A DNA stretch of 64,000 nt from Mycobacterium florentinum (GCF_010730355.1 NZ_AP022576.1:1054001-1118000), one strand, 5' to 3'; shown: positions 10,816-20,479, counted from the stretch's first letter. Program-made: numbers and translations. The notes: a model not told the origin generated them from the letters alone.

Positions 10816-12529
10816 GTTCCGGGTCTGGGCTCCCAAACCCGCGCTAGTTCGCCTCGACGTCGACGGCGCGGTGCACGCGATGACGCGCGCCCAAGACGGC
10901 TGGTGGCATGCGGATGTCGACGCTCCCGCAGACGCCCGCTACGGGTACCTGCTCGACGACGACCCCAAGGTGCTGCCCGACCCGCGATCGCCGCGGCAAC
11001 CCGACGGGGTGCACGCCCGCTCCCAATTGTGGGACCCCAGCGACACCTGGACGGACGGTGACTGGGCCGGCCGGTCGGTCGGGGGCGCGGTGATCTACGA
11101 GCTGCACGTCGGCACCTTCACCGCCGCGGGGACGTTCGACGCGGCGATCGAAAAGTTGGACTACCTTGTCGATCTCGGAATCGACTTCGTCGAGCTGATG
11201 CCGGTCAACTCCTTCGCCGGAACCCACGGCTGGGGATACGACGGCGTGCTGTGGTACAGCGTGCACGAACCCTACGGCGGGCCGGACGGCCTGGTCCGCT
11301 TCGTCGATGCCTGCCACGCAAAGGGTTTGGGCGTCTTGATCGACGCGGTGTTCAACCACTTCGGCCCGTCGGGAAATTACCTGCCGCGGTTCGGCCCTTA
11401 CCTGTCGTCGGGGAGCAATCCGTGGGGCGAGGGCGTCAACATCGCCGACGCCGACTCCGACGAGGTGCGCCGCTACATCATCGGGTGCGCGCTGCGCTGG
11501 ATGCGCGACTTTCACGCCGACGGGCTGCGGCTGGACGCGGTCCACGCGCTGGTAGACACCACAGCCGTCCACATTCTCGAAGAGATGGCGACCGAAACCG
11601 ATTGGCTGTCACGACAAGTGGGCCGGCCGCTATCTCTGGTCGCCGAGAGCGACCGCAACGACCCGCGGCTGATCACCCCGCGCGACCACTACGGCTACGG
11701 CATCACCGCGCAGTGGGACGACGACATCCATCACGCCATCCACACCGCGGTGTGTGGCGAGCGCCAGGGCTATTACGCGGACTTCGGTTCGCTGGCCACG
11801 CTGGCGGACACCTTGCGCCGCGGCTTCTTTCACGCCGGCACCTATTCGTCGTTCCGCCGGCGCCGGCACGGCCGGCCACTGGACACCAAGGCCATCCCGG
11901 CCGGCCGGTTGTTGGCCTACACCTGCACGCACGACCAGGTCGGCAACCGTGCGCTCGGGGACCGGCCGTCGCAGCACCTGAGCGGTGGGCAGCTGGCGAT
12001 CAAGGCCGCCCTGGTCCTCGGGTCGCCTTACACCGCAATGCTTTTCATGGGTGAGGAATGGGGAGCATCGACGCCGTTTCAGTTCTTCAGCTCCCACCCC
12101 GAACCGGAACTGGCCCGGGCCACCGCCGAGGGACGCAAGGCCGAGTTCGCCGAACACGGCTGGGACGCGAACGACATTCCCGATCCGCAGGACCCGCAGA
12201 CGTTCCAGCGTTCCAAGCTGAACTGGGACGAGGTCGGCGACGGGGACCATGCGCGGCTGCTGGGTTTCTATCGGGACCTGATCGCCTTGCGGCGCAAGGA
12301 CCCCGACCTGGCCGACCCGTGGCTCGAGCACCTGACCGTGGACTACGACGAGGAAATGCGCTGGATTGCCCTGTCGCGCGGACAATTACGTATTGCCTGC
12401 AATCTCGGTGCCGAACCGGTGACGGTACCGGTCGGCGGCGAGGTCGTGCTCGCGTGGGGCGAGCCGACCGGCAGCGGTGGCGGCACTGTGCTGGAAGGGC
12501 ATTCGGTCGCGATCCTGCGCCACGGATAA
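10808..12529 (+). CDS. treZ: Maltooligosyl trehalose trehalohydrolase TreZ
   Basis: TreZ releases trehalose from maltooligosyl trehalose, the last step of the TreX-TreY-TreZ route. The 573 residues begin MAEFRVWAPKPALVRLDVDG, typical for the family, and contain region I DAVFNHFGPSGNY, region II GLRLDAVHALVD, region III LVAESDRNDPRL and region IV CTHDQVGNRALG. I chose the ATG at 10808 inside the end of treY (8-nt overlap); the same frame stays open upstream to 10448 only as a shadow of treY. Confidence 0.96.
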   Translation: MAEFRVWAPKPALVRLDVDGAVHAMTRAQDGWWHADVDAPADARYGYLLDDDPKVLPDPRSPRQPDGVHARSQLWDPSDTWTDGDWAGRSVGGAVIYELHVGTFTAAGTFDAAIEKLDYLVDLGIDFVELMPVNSFAGTHGWGYDGVLWYSVHEPYGGPDGLVRFVDACHAKGLGVLIDAVFNHFGPSGNYLPRFGPYLSSGSNPWGEGVNIADADSDEVRRYIIGCALRWMRDFHADGLRLDAVHALVDTTAVHILEEMATETDWLSRQVGRPLSLVAESDRNDPRLITPRDHYGYGITAQWDDDIHHAIHTAVCGERQGYYADFGSLATLADTLRRGFFHAGTYSSFRRRRHGRPLDTKAIPAGRLLAYTCTHDQVGNRALGDRPSQHLSGGQLAIKAALVLGSPYTAMLFMGEEWGASTPFQFFSSHPEPELARATAEGRKAEFAEHGWDANDIPDPQDPQTFQRSKLNWDEVGDGDHARLLGFYRDLIALRRKDPDLADPWLEHLTVDYDEEMRWIALSRGQLRIACNLGAEPVTVPVGGEVVLAWGEPTGSGGGTVLEGHSVAILRHG

Positions 12530-12538
12530 ACTCGGCAC

Positions 12539-13189
12539 ATGGCCGAGCAACCCACCAAGGACTTCGTGCCGGCGGCTCCGCAGTTGTGGACCTATGACGC
12601 GCTGAGCTTTCTGCTGACGAATGCTCGGCGCTGGCGACCGGCACTGCTCGCGCAGCTGTCCCCCGCCCCCCGCGACGTGATCGCCGACGTCGGTTGCGGT
12701 ACCGGCACTCAGCTGCGGCTGGTCGCCCGCGCCTGCCCGTCGGCGAGGCTGATCGGGATCGACCCGGATGCCGCGATCCGTGAGCGGGCCCGCGCCAAGC
12801 TGGCCGGCCAATCGGTCGAGTTGCTGGCCGGCTATGCGCGCGACGCCGCGCGCCTGCTGGGCGGGCGCGGCGTCACGAAGGTGTTGTCCTCACTGGTTTT
12901 TCATCAGGTGCCGCTCGAGGAGAAGCGCGCCGGCCTGACCGCGATCCGCGAGGCGCTGCCACCCGGCGGCAGCCTGCACGTCGCCGACTACGGCCTGCAG
13001 CGCACCGCGAAGATGCGCAAGCGGTTTCGGCTTGTGCAAAAGGGCGACGGGTTCGAGAACACCGAACCCAACGCCCGGGGCGTACTGCTGGAGCTGATGG
13101 CCGAGGTGGGTTTCGACCACGTCGAAGAAACGCACGTTTTCGAGACGGTCAGCGGATCGATGTCGGTCTACCGCGCCCAGGTTCGCTAG
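12539..13189 (+). CDS. Class I SAM-dependent methyltransferase
   Basis: A 216-residue protein with the Rossmann methyltransferase fold: motif I VIADVGCGTGTQLRL at about residue 45, the acidic strand end LIGIDPDAAIRERAR and a post-motif segment KVLSSLVFHQVPLEEK. The last 60 residues (LHVADYGLQRTAKMRKRF) resemble ubiquinone/menaquinone-type C-methyltransferases, but the substrate is unknown. It starts ten bases after treZ and may be the last gene of that operon. It has no counterpart at this site in M. tuberculosis, so it is part of the accessory block 12539-16464. Confidence 0.82.
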   Translation: MAEQPTKDFVPAAPQLWTYDALSFLLTNARRWRPALLAQLSPAPRDVIADVGCGTGTQLRLVARACPSARLIGIDPDAAIRERARAKLAGQSVELLAGYARDAARLLGGRGVTKVLSSLVFHQVPLEEKRAGLTAIREALPPGGSLHVADYGLQRTAKMRKRFRLVQKGDGFENTEPNARGVLLELMAEVGFDHVEETHVFETVSGSMSVYRAQVR

Positions 13190-13228
13190 CGCTACCATCA
13201 CGGCACCGACGACTGCAATGGAGCAGAG

Positions 13229-14458
13229 ATGGCGCAAAAGGTGCAGATTCCACCCGATCTGATCGGCGGCGACGTCGACGAGGGCTACGGCAAGGTCGCA
13301 GACGCCTTTCGTCGCAACCTGAACAGCGGCCAGGAGGTCGGCGCCGCGATCGCGGTCTACCGGGACGGGCACAAGGTCGTCGATCTGTGGGGTGGCTACC
13401 GCAACGGGAACACCCGGGCGCCGTGGCAACACGACACCCTGGTCAATGTCTTCTCGACCACCAAAGGCATTGCGTCGGTTGCCGTTGCGCTGGCCGCCTC
13501 CCGCGGTTACCTGTCGTATGACGCCGTGGTCGCCGACTACTGGCCCGAGTTCGCACAGGCCGGCAAGGACGCGGTCACGGTGCGGCAGCTGCTGGCGCAC
13601 CAGGCCGGGCTGCCCGTCATCAAGCCGCCGCTGACGCTGCAGGAGCTGGCCGATCCGCCGAAGATGTCGGCCAAGCTCGCGGCGCAGGCGCCCGCGTGGG
13701 CACCGGGGACGCGGCACGGCTATCACGGCATCACCCTCGGCTGGTATGAAGGCGAACTGATCCGCCGGACCGACCCCGCCGGGCGGTCACTGGGCCGGTT
13801 CTTCGCCGAGGAGATCGCCGGTCCGCTGGGGCTGGACCTCTACATCGGGCTGCCCGACTCGGTGGACCGCGATCGGGTGGCGTACTTGGACGCCTGGTCC
13901 TTGCCCCAGCTGCTCTTTCACCTGAACACCATGCCGCGCCGCCTGGCGTTGGCACTGTTCAACCCGTTCGACCTGGCGGCGCCCTCCCTCACCGTCGCCA
14001 AAGGCATCAACGACCTGGGCGACTTCAACCGCGACGAGCTGCGCGTGGTCGAGATGCCCGCGGTCAACGGCACGGCCACCGCGCGCTCGATCGCCAAGCT
14101 GTACGGCAGCGCCGCTACCGGAAGTCCCGAGCTCGGCCTGAGCGCCGGCACCCTCGATGCCCTGAAAAGCCCCGCCCAGCCACCGACAAAAGGGTTGCGC
14201 GACAAGGTGCTACACGTCGACACCAATTTCACGCTGGGCTTCAACAAGCCCAGTCCCCTCTCCATCTTCGGTTCGTCGGCCAATGCCTTCGGAACGCCCG
14301 GAGCGGGCGGTTCGTTCGGATTCGCCGATCCGGACACCGGCATCGGCTACGGCTACGTGATGAACAAGTTGGGCTTCCACTTGCTGAGCGACCCCCGCGA
14401 ACTGGCCCTGCGCACCGCGTTATTCCACGAGGCGCTGGGAACCAGGCCACAAACCTGA
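13229..14458 (+). CDS. Beta-lactamase-fold serine hydrolase / esterase (LipL/EstB-like)
   Basis: The 409-residue protein belongs to the class C beta-lactamase/DD-peptidase fold family used by mycobacterial esterases of the LipL/LipD/LipE type. The nucleophile motif SxxK is in NVFSTTKGIA (about residue 75), the second motif is a Tyr-containing RHGYHGITLGW (about 170), and a Gly-rich GAGGSFGFADPDTG near 365 takes the place of the KTG motif. No signal peptide is visible, so a cytoplasmic or cell-associated ester hydrolase is more likely than a wall transpeptidase. ATG at 13229 is preceded by GGAGCAGAG. It runs convergent to the MocR gene with one base between stops. Confidence 0.85.
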   Translation: MAQKVQIPPDLIGGDVDEGYGKVADAFRRNLNSGQEVGAAIAVYRDGHKVVDLWGGYRNGNTRAPWQHDTLVNVFSTTKGIASVAVALAASRGYLSYDAVVADYWPEFAQAGKDAVTVRQLLAHQAGLPVIKPPLTLQELADPPKMSAKLAAQAPAWAPGTRHGYHGITLGWYEGELIRRTDPAGRSLGRFFAEEIAGPLGLDLYIGLPDSVDRDRVAYLDAWSLPQLLFHLNTMPRRLALALFNPFDLAAPSLTVAKGINDLGDFNRDELRVVEMPAVNGTATARSIAKLYGSAATGSPELGLSAGTLDALKSPAQPPTKGLRDKVLHVDTNFTLGFNKPSPLSIFGSSANAFGTPGAGGSFGFADPDTGIGYGYVMNKLGFHLLSDPRELALRTALFHEALGTRPQT

Positions 14459-14459
14459 C

Positions 14460-15785
14460 CTACACGCTGGAACGGCCGGCGGTGCGCATCGCCTCGGCGA
14501 TCGAATCGGCAAGCGGAACGATCTCGGCGTCGGTCAAATCGGCGATGGTGACCCGGATTCCGGCCGCTGTGCCGATCCGGAACCGTGAACCGGGCGCCGC
14601 GGCCCAACCCGAGTTGATGAGCCGGGTGATCGCGACCGTCTCGTCGGGCACCGGGATCCACACATTGAGGCCGGAGCGGCCGTGCGCGGCGATCCCGCGG
14701 TCGGCCAGCGCCGAGCGCAGTCGTGTTCTGTTGTCGGTGTAGTGCTGCTCGGCTTGTCCGACGAGACGCGACGCCGCGTCATCCGACCACAAGCGCACCG
14801 CGAGGTCCTGCAGCAGATGGCTCACCCACCCCGGCCCCAACCGCAGTCGTCCGTGCACGCGCTCGATGGTGCGCTCATCCCCGGCGAGCACGGCCACCCG
14901 CAGGTCGGGGCCGTAGGCCTTCGATGCCGACCGCACGAACGCCCAGTGGCCGCTCGATCCGGCCAGCGAATGCAACGGCACACCGGAAATGCCGGCGCAA
15001 TGGTCGTCCTCGAGGACGAGCACTTCCCGGCCCGTCAGCAAGGCGCGCAGTTCGGCCCCGCGCGGCGCGGACAGCGCCGCCCCGGTCGGGTTCTGCGCTC
15101 GGGTGGTGACGACCAGCGCGCGCACCCCGCGGCCCAGCGCCCGCGCCACGTCGGCGACCAGCGGGCCGTCGTCGTCCACGCACACCGGCTCGACCGAAAG
15201 GCCCAGCGCGGCAAGCAGATCCAGTAGGTTGGCCCAGCCCGGATCCTCGACGGCCACCCGGTCGCCCGGGCGAAGGTGCGCGGTGAGCGCCCGTTCGATG
15301 CCGTCGAGCGCTCCGCTGGTTACCGCGAGATGGTCGGCGGGAACACCGTCGGCCCTCAGCGCCGCACCGGCGCACTCGGCCAGCTCCGCCGACATGGCCG
15401 GCTCCCCGTAGAGCACCGGGCGCCGAGGTGCATGCGAATCATGTTGTGGCACAGCAGCAATGGGCAACAGGGTGGGATCCGGGTTGCCGGTCGACAAATC
15501 GCGGACGCCCGCGGGGATGTCCAGGCCGAGCAGCGAGCGCGGCGTGGTCGCGGGGCGGTGCCGCACCCGGGTGCCGCGCCGTCCCGAGGTTTCGACGGCC
15601 CCGCGATCGCGCAGCAGACGGTAGGCCGCGGCGGCCGTGTTGGCATTCACGCCGAGTTGTGCGGCGAGTTCGCGCACCGGGGGCAGCGTGTCGCCGGGCG
15701 TCAGGGCGCCGCTGGAGATTCCTTCTTCGATGTTGGCGGCTATGGACTCCGCGCCGCTCCCCGCTATGCTGTATTGCACTGGCAC
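14460..15785 (-). CDS. MocR-type regulator: GntR winged helix fused to aminotransferase domain
   Basis: The protein (about 441 residues) has an N-terminal GntR winged helix (about 1-75: GDTLPPVRELAAQLGVNANTAA) and a fold-type I aminotransferase domain with the Schiff-base lysine in VRSASKAYGPDLRVA. MocR proteins sense PLP or an amino-PLP adduct and often control vitamin B6 genes; here the divergent neighbour is a PNPOx-fold protein, so a B6-related circuit is plausible but inferred. Possible starts are TTG 15791, GTG 15785 and GTG 15779. I prefer 15785, since TAATAT on the minus strand (15791-15796) would place a leaderless start there. Confidence 0.88.
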   Translation of the reverse strand: MPVQYSIAGSGAESIAANIEEGISSGALTPGDTLPPVRELAAQLGVNANTAAAAYRLLRDRGAVETSGRRGTRVRHRPATTPRSLLGLDIPAGVRDLSTGNPDPTLLPIAAVPQHDSHAPRRPVLYGEPAMSAELAECAGAALRADGVPADHLAVTSGALDGIERALTAHLRPGDRVAVEDPGWANLLDLLAALGLSVEPVCVDDDGPLVADVARALGRGVRALVVTTRAQNPTGAALSAPRGAELRALLTGREVLVLEDDHCAGISGVPLHSLAGSSGHWAFVRSASKAYGPDLRVAVLAGDERTIERVHGRLRLGPGWVSHLLQDLAVRLWSDDAASRLVGQAEQHYTDNRTRLRSALADRGIAAHGRSGLNVWIPVPDETVAITRLINSGWAAAPGSRFRIGTAAGIRVTIADLTDAEIVPLADSIAEAMRTAGRSSV

Positions 15786-15812
15786 ATTCAATATTATGTA
15801 CTATTACAATAT
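15785..15812. promoter_or_regulatory. AT-rich divergent start region of MocR and PNPOx-fold genes
   Basis: The two divergent coding regions start only about 11 bp apart, inside an AT-rich island unlike the surrounding 68% GC. On the minus strand TAATAT can be the -10 of the regulator; TACTAT and TACAAT are readable on the plus strand. The promoters must therefore overlap each other and the 5' codons, an arrangement suited to autoregulation by the MocR protein. Confidence 0.5.
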
Positions 15813-16464
15813 CGAAGGCAATCCGACGGACTACCGCCCCACGTCTCACACGACGCCCACCCGGTACCGGGATCGCGCTCGCTACGACCGCGACACGGTC
15901 CACCGCATCCTCGATGAGGCCCTGATCTGTCACCTGGGCTATCTGGGCGACGGCCGGCCGGTGGTCTTGCCGACCACACACGCCCGCCTCGGCGAGACGC
16001 TGTACGTCCACGGCTCGACCGGCAGCGGTCCGATGCTGGCCGCCAAGCCGGCCGGCCTGCCGGTCTGCGTCACCACCACCCTGGTCGACGGGCTGGTGCT
16101 GGCCCGATCGGCGATGCACCACTCGCTGAACTACCGCTCGGTCGTCGTGATGGGCACCGCGCGCCTCGTCGACGACCCGGCTGAAAAGCGGCGGGCATTT
16201 GACGCGCTGCTCGACCACGTCCGGCCGGGGCGCGCCGCCGACTGCCGGCCCCCGAACGCCCGCGAACTCGCCGCAACGGCGGTGTTCGCCCTCGACCTCG
16301 TCGAAGTCTCCGCCAAGGTGCGCGACGGCGGTGTGGCCGACGATCCCGAGGACACCGCACTGCCGCACTGGGCCGGGGTGGTGCCGCTGCGCCTGGCGGC
16401 CGAACCGCCGGTGCCGGCGCCCGATCTCGACCCCGCTACCCCGCTGCCGTCTTACCTGACCTGA
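15796..16464 (+). CDS. Pyridoxamine 5'-phosphate oxidase-fold flavin/F420 protein
   Basis: This is a 222-residue split-barrel protein of the PNPOx-related family: ILDEALICHLGYLGDGRPVVLPTTHARLGETLYVHGS in the N-terminal half, then HSLNYRSVVVMGTARLVDD and a C-terminal VVPLRLAAEPPV. Members bind FMN, F420 or heme-derived ligands. True PNPOx activity is not implied; the divergent MocR regulator makes a link to B6 possible. The ATG at 15796 gives MYYYNIEGNPTDYRP; the frame continues upstream to 15637, but that part overlaps the regulator gene. Convergent with ilvA. Confidence 0.82.
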   Translation: MYYYNIEGNPTDYRPTSHTTPTRYRDRARYDRDTVHRILDEALICHLGYLGDGRPVVLPTTHARLGETLYVHGSTGSGPMLAAKPAGLPVCVTTTLVDGLVLARSAMHHSLNYRSVVVMGTARLVDDPAEKRRAFDALLDHVRPGRAADCRPPNARELAATAVFALDLVEVSAKVRDGGVADDPEDTALPHWAGVVPLRLAAEPPVPAPDLDPATPLPSYLT

Positions 16465-16481
16465 CTACGCGCGGTGACGAC

Positions 16482-16542
16482 GCCGAACGTCGACTTGTTG
16501 GTGCGATGGGCGCGACTTTCGCCCGACAACTCGACGTTCGGC
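16482..16542. terminator. Shared stem-loop between convergent PNPOx-fold gene and ilvA
   Basis: GCCGAACGTCGACTTGTTGG (16482-16501) pairs with 16523-16542 at 17 of 20 positions. It lies between two convergent stop codons, so it can serve both directions. There is no clear T-tract on either side. Confidence 0.6.
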
Positions 16543-16549
16543 GCTCAAG

Positions 16550-17848
16550 TCACAGCAGCAGGTAGCGGTAGGCCGGCGAGCCCGGCTGCAGCTTCTCGAA
16601 GTGAATCTCGGTCTCGCGCATCCGGTCCAGCAGGTCGTCCAGCTCGGCCGACGAGCCCAGCTGGATGCCGACCAGCGCCTCACCCGTCTCGCGGTTGTTG
16701 CGCTTGACGTACTCGAACAGGGTGATGTCGTCGTTGGGTCCGAGCACGTCGTCGAGGAACCGGCGCAACGCACCGGGCTCCTGCGGGAAGTCCACCAGGA
16801 AGTAGTGCTTGAGGCCGAGGTGGACGAGGGAGCGCTCGAGCACTTCGCCGTAGCGTGACACGTCGTTGTTGCCGCCCGAGATGAGGCAGACGACCGTGGA
16901 CCCCGGCTCGACGTCGGCTTCCAGCAGGCCGGTGACGGACAGCGCGCCCGCGGGCTCGGCGATGATGCCCTCGTTCTGATAGAGGTCCAGCATCGCGGTG
17001 CAGACCGCGCCCTCGTCGACGGTCGTGATCGACACCATGTCGCCCGCGGCGGCCAGTGCGGCATGCGTCAGGGTTCCCGCCCGCTTCACCGCGGCGCCGT
17101 CGACGAACTGGTCGACGTGGTCCAGCGTCACCGGCTCCCCGGCGGCCAGCGCGGCCATCATCGCCGCGGCCCCGGCCGGTTCGACCCCCAGCACCGACGT
17201 GTTCGCCGTCCGCTCGGACAGATAGGTCGTGATGCCCGCGATGCAGCCACCGCCGCCCACCGGCACCACCACCAGGTCCGGCTCCCCAATACCAAGCTGG
17301 CCCAGCTGGTCCAGCAGCTCGACGGCGATCGTGCCCTGACCGGCCATCGTGCGCAGGTCGTCGTACGGGGGCACCAGCGTCGCGCCGGTGCGCTTGACGT
17401 CCTCGAGCGCCGCCTCGGCGGCGAGATCGTAGGTCGATCCGCCCACGATCAGCTCGATGAAGCTCTCCCCGTGGTAGCGGATCCGGTCGCGCTTCTGCTT
17501 GGGCGTTTTGGCCGGCACGTAGACGCGGCCGTGCACGCCCAGGCTCCGGCAGGCGTAGGCGAACCCCTGCGCATGATTGCCGGCCGAGGAGCACACCACG
17601 CCGGCGCCGATCTCCTCGTCGGACAGCTGTACCAGCAGGTTGTAGGCGCCGCGCAGCTTGTAGGAACGCACAATCTGCAAGTCCTCGCGTTTGAGGTAAA
17701 CCTGCGCACCCGTGATCGCCGACAGCCGATCGCTGTACTGCAGCGGGGTGGGTGTGACTACCGCGGCAATCCGCTGCGCAGCGCTGTCAATGTCGGCCGC
17801 GGACAGCGGCGGTGACATGCTCGGGCTCTGGCTCGGTTCAGCGGACAC
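16550..17848 (-). CDS. ilvA: Threonine dehydratase
   Basis: IlvA deaminates L-threonine to 2-oxobutanoate, the committed step to isoleucine. The 432-residue protein has the fold-type II PLP lysine in VRSYKLRGAYN (about residue 62), the SSAGNHAQG phosphate loop, the GGGGCIAGI glycine loop and a C-terminal ACT-like regulatory domain (about 335-430: LKHYFLVDFPQEPGALRRFLD). It is nearly collinear with Rv1559. The ATG at 17848 fits the family N-terminus. Feedback by isoleucine through the C-terminal domain is expected from the family. Confidence 0.96.
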   Translation of the reverse strand: MSAEPSQSPSMSPPLSAADIDSAAQRIAAVVTPTPLQYSDRLSAITGAQVYLKREDLQIVRSYKLRGAYNLLVQLSDEEIGAGVVCSSAGNHAQGFAYACRSLGVHGRVYVPAKTPKQKRDRIRYHGESFIELIVGGSTYDLAAEAALEDVKRTGATLVPPYDDLRTMAGQGTIAVELLDQLGQLGIGEPDLVVVPVGGGGCIAGITTYLSERTANTSVLGVEPAGAAAMMAALAAGEPVTLDHVDQFVDGAAVKRAGTLTHAALAAAGDMVSITTVDEGAVCTAMLDLYQNEGIIAEPAGALSVTGLLEADVEPGSTVVCLISGGNNDVSRYGEVLERSLVHLGLKHYFLVDFPQEPGALRRFLDDVLGPNDDITLFEYVKRNNRETGEALVGIQLGSSAELDDLLDRMRETEIHFEKLQPGSPAYRYLLL

Positions 17849-17891
17849 CGAATAATGGTGCCACGCACCCCCGGCTACCTGCCTAATCGGC

Positions 17892-18338
17892 TCAGTTCAC
17901 CGGGGTCAGCACGAACACCGGAATCTGGCGTTCAGTCTTCGCCTGGTACTCGGCGTAGTTCGGAAACGCCGCGACGGCGCGCTCCCACCACACGGCCTTT
18001 TCGTCGCCGAACACCTCGCGGGCGTCGTAGTCGCCGGTCACCGAGCCATCCTGCAGCTCGACTCGGGGGTTCTTCGCAACGTTGTAGTACCACACGGGGT
18101 GCTTGGGGGCACCACCGAGCGAGGCCACGATCGCATACTGCCCGTCGTGTTCGACCCGCATCAGCGGCGTCTTGCGCAGCTTGCCGGACTTCGCTCCGAC
18201 GGTGGTCAGCAGGATCACGGGCATCCCCTGCAGGTCCGTGCCGTCGGTTCCGCCGGATTCCATGTACTTCTCGGCCTGTTCACGGGCCCAATCCGAGGTC
18301 GACGGTTCGTACTCTCCGGTGAGTGGCATGTTCACCAC
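17892..18338 (-). CDS. F420-dependent nitroreductase family protein (Ddn-like, Rv1558-like)
   Basis: The 148-residue protein belongs to the deazaflavin (F420)-dependent Ddn family: [41 protein letters not shown] and [19 protein letters not shown] are the conserved stretches that form the F420 pocket. Length equals that of Rv1558. Family members reduce quinones or nitroimidazoles with F420H2; the physiological substrate is not known. It lies 43 bp upstream of ilvA in the same direction and may be cotranscribed. Confidence 0.9.
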   Translation of the reverse strand: MVNMPLTGEYEPSTSDWAREQAEKYMESGGTDGTDLQGMPVILLTTVGAKSGKLRKTPLMRVEHDGQYAIVASLGGAPKHPVWYYNVAKNPRVELQDGSVTGDYDAREVFGDEKAVWWERAVAAFPNYAEYQAKTERQIPVFVLTPVN

Positions 18339-18398
18339 TGTAGGCCCGCGCGTGGCGATTTCGCCCCGGGCCGAATGCCGGCTAAGGCGCGATGCGAA

Positions 18399-20291
18399 TC
18401 ATTGCGCCCGGGCGAGTTCGGCGATCGCGTTGACGCGTCGCGTCGCCGTCGCGATCTCGTCGGCGAACTCCTGGCGGCGCTTGGCGAGTTGCTCACGATC
18501 CGCACCGTCGACCAGCTCCCGGTGGCGCGCCAGCCGCAGTGCGGTCTTGAACAGCTCCATCGACCTCGACTCGGCGCTGGCGATTCTGCGCTGCAGCTCC
18601 CACTGCTTGCCCAGCTCCAGACATTCGTTGAGGAACCCATTTTCGTCGAGGGACTCGTCCTCGAGGGCGGCCAGCCGGTCGGCGACGATGTGGTACGCGT
18701 CGAGGAAGGGCCGCAACACCAAATGCGCCAACAACAGGTCGGCCGATTTGAGCAGCCCCCGCACATCGGCGGCCGCGGCGGCCTTGCTGGTGTCCTCCAC
18801 CGGGCCGATCAGGCGCACTTCGTCGGCCAGCTCCTTTTCGAACTGGGTGCGGCCGGAGAACAGGAACTCGAACTTCAGCAACTCCCGCAGGCTCAGCGCC
18901 TCGTCGCGCACGGTCACCGGTGACACCATGCCGTCCGCGGAATTCTCGGCATTCTCGACGGCGGCGAGCAGCGCCGTTTCGGCGATCGCACGATCGACCA
19001 GGATGTGGATCGCGGTGTTGCGGTAGAACGCCGCGACCAGGTGCTGGTCCTCGCCGATCCCCCACACCGCCTCGGTGCCGGCTTCGTACACGCTGACTAC
19101 TCCGGACGCGACGAGCTGGTGCAAGGTCCACCGGATCGTGGAGCGGTTGGTCAGGTCCGCGGCGCCGGCGACGGCCCAATTGCGCGCCGTGATGTAGCTG
19201 GCCAGCGGGCGGACGGTGGCCAGCACCTCGCTGATCGACAGCGACCGGTCCGCACCCAGCAACGCCAGATTCACCACCGCGGTGGGAGTGACCGGTGTCG
19301 CGCGGTTGATCCGGTGCTCGACGTCCAGCGCGATGCGTTCGATTTCGGTCCCGGTGCCCGTGTCGTCGCCGCGCATCTCCTCGAGGCGTTTGCGCAGCGG
19401 CAGCGGTTCACCGAAGTCGAGGTAAGCGCGACCCAGCCGCTTGCCCTGCTGCCGTGCCAGGCCGACCAGGAAGCGAAGGTCCTCGGGACGTTTCGCCGCC
19501 CCGTAGGCTTCGGTGGTCATCGCCTCCACCTCGTGCAGCTGGTCATACACGATCGACGTCGGCACCAAAAACACTTCGGGACCGTCGATTTCGTCGACGG
19601 CGTCGGTGAGGTAGCGCAAAATGCCGAATACCGGAGGCCGCAGCTTGCCGGTCCGGGTGCGCCCACCTTCGATCGACCAGGTGAGGTTGGTGTGGTCTTG
19701 CACCAGCTGCGCGGTGTAGGCGCGCAGCACGAATCGGTAGACGGGAATGTCTTTGGTCTGACGCCGGATGAAGATCGTTCCGGTGCGCTTGGCGAAGCCG
19801 CCCATCGGGAAGAAATTCAGGTTGGCCCCGCCGAAGGTAAAGGCCGCCGAGAGCCGATTGGCGACGATCATTTCCGGCAGCAGCATGCCGTCCAGGTACG
19901 ACCGGTGCGAAAAGGCAAACGCCAGCGTCGCTTTGCGATCCAGTTTGCGCAGCTGCGAGATCTGGTCCTCGTCGACCAGCACGTCGTAGGCCCGCATCAG
20001 CCAGCGGCTGAACCCGCGCCAGCCCTGCACCGCCCGCTCGTCGAGCGAGGCCGCCATCTCCCGCAGATAGCCCGCCGCCTCCGCGCGTACATCGCCGGGA
20101 TCGCGGCCGAGCTCGTCGGCCAGCTTGGCCAATTTCTCGTCGTACCACGACGCGCCGAGCAATTGGGCCACGGCAGGCGGGTCGGTCGATAGCGGCGTTA
20201 CCGGTTCGTCGATTATTCCGCTGCGCTGCAATACCTTTCGAGCTCCGACGCGACCGATTTCACGCGCTGTCACGAGCCGCCCGCCGGTCAT
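18399..20291 (-). CDS. plsB1: Glycerol-3-phosphate acyltransferase-like protein
   Basis: The PlsB1 (Rv1551) orthologue, of the acyltransferase family that loads the sn-1 position of glycerol-3-phosphate. The HX4D motif is present as FSHRSYLDGML, followed by NLNFFPMGGFAKRTGTIFIRR, SIEGGRTRTGKLRPP and FLVPTSIVYDQLHE, so all four acyltransferase blocks are intact. The C-terminal 300 residues are helical, as in bacterial PlsB. I chose ATG 20291 (MTGGRLVTAREIGR); GTG six codons later matches the M. tuberculosis start, and an open frame to 20438 adds an unconserved tail. Expected at the inner membrane. Confidence 0.88.
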   Translation of the reverse strand: MTGGRLVTAREIGRVGARKVLQRSGIIDEPVTPLSTDPPAVAQLLGASWYDEKLAKLADELGRDPGDVRAEAAGYLREMAASLDERAVQGWRGFSRWLMRAYDVLVDEDQISQLRKLDRKATLAFAFSHRSYLDGMLLPEMIVANRLSAAFTFGGANLNFFPMGGFAKRTGTIFIRRQTKDIPVYRFVLRAYTAQLVQDHTNLTWSIEGGRTRTGKLRPPVFGILRYLTDAVDEIDGPEVFLVPTSIVYDQLHEVEAMTTEAYGAAKRPEDLRFLVGLARQQGKRLGRAYLDFGEPLPLRKRLEEMRGDDTGTGTEIERIALDVEHRINRATPVTPTAVVNLALLGADRSLSISEVLATVRPLASYITARNWAVAGAADLTNRSTIRWTLHQLVASGVVSVYEAGTEAVWGIGEDQHLVAAFYRNTAIHILVDRAIAETALLAAVENAENSADGMVSPVTVRDEALSLRELLKFEFLFSGRTQFEKELADEVRLIGPVEDTSKAAAAADVRGLLKSADLLLAHLVLRPFLDAYHIVADRLAALEDESLDENGFLNECLELGKQWELQRRIASAESRSMELFKTALRLARHRELVDGADREQLAKRRQEFADEIATATRRVNAIAELARAQ

Positions 20292-20479
20292 GCCGCTCGC
20301 ACCGTTCTCGTCATTCCCGTTCTCCTTCAGGTGTCGTCGGGTGGCGGGACCGGCCGGCCGCGCGTTGTCGACATCCCCTCGGTGAGCGTACGTCCGCCGT
20401 CGGGGGCCATGGAACACAATTCGCGATTTGACGGGCACACCGACCTGCCCGGCCGACCGGCGCCGAGTACGTTCGGGTG

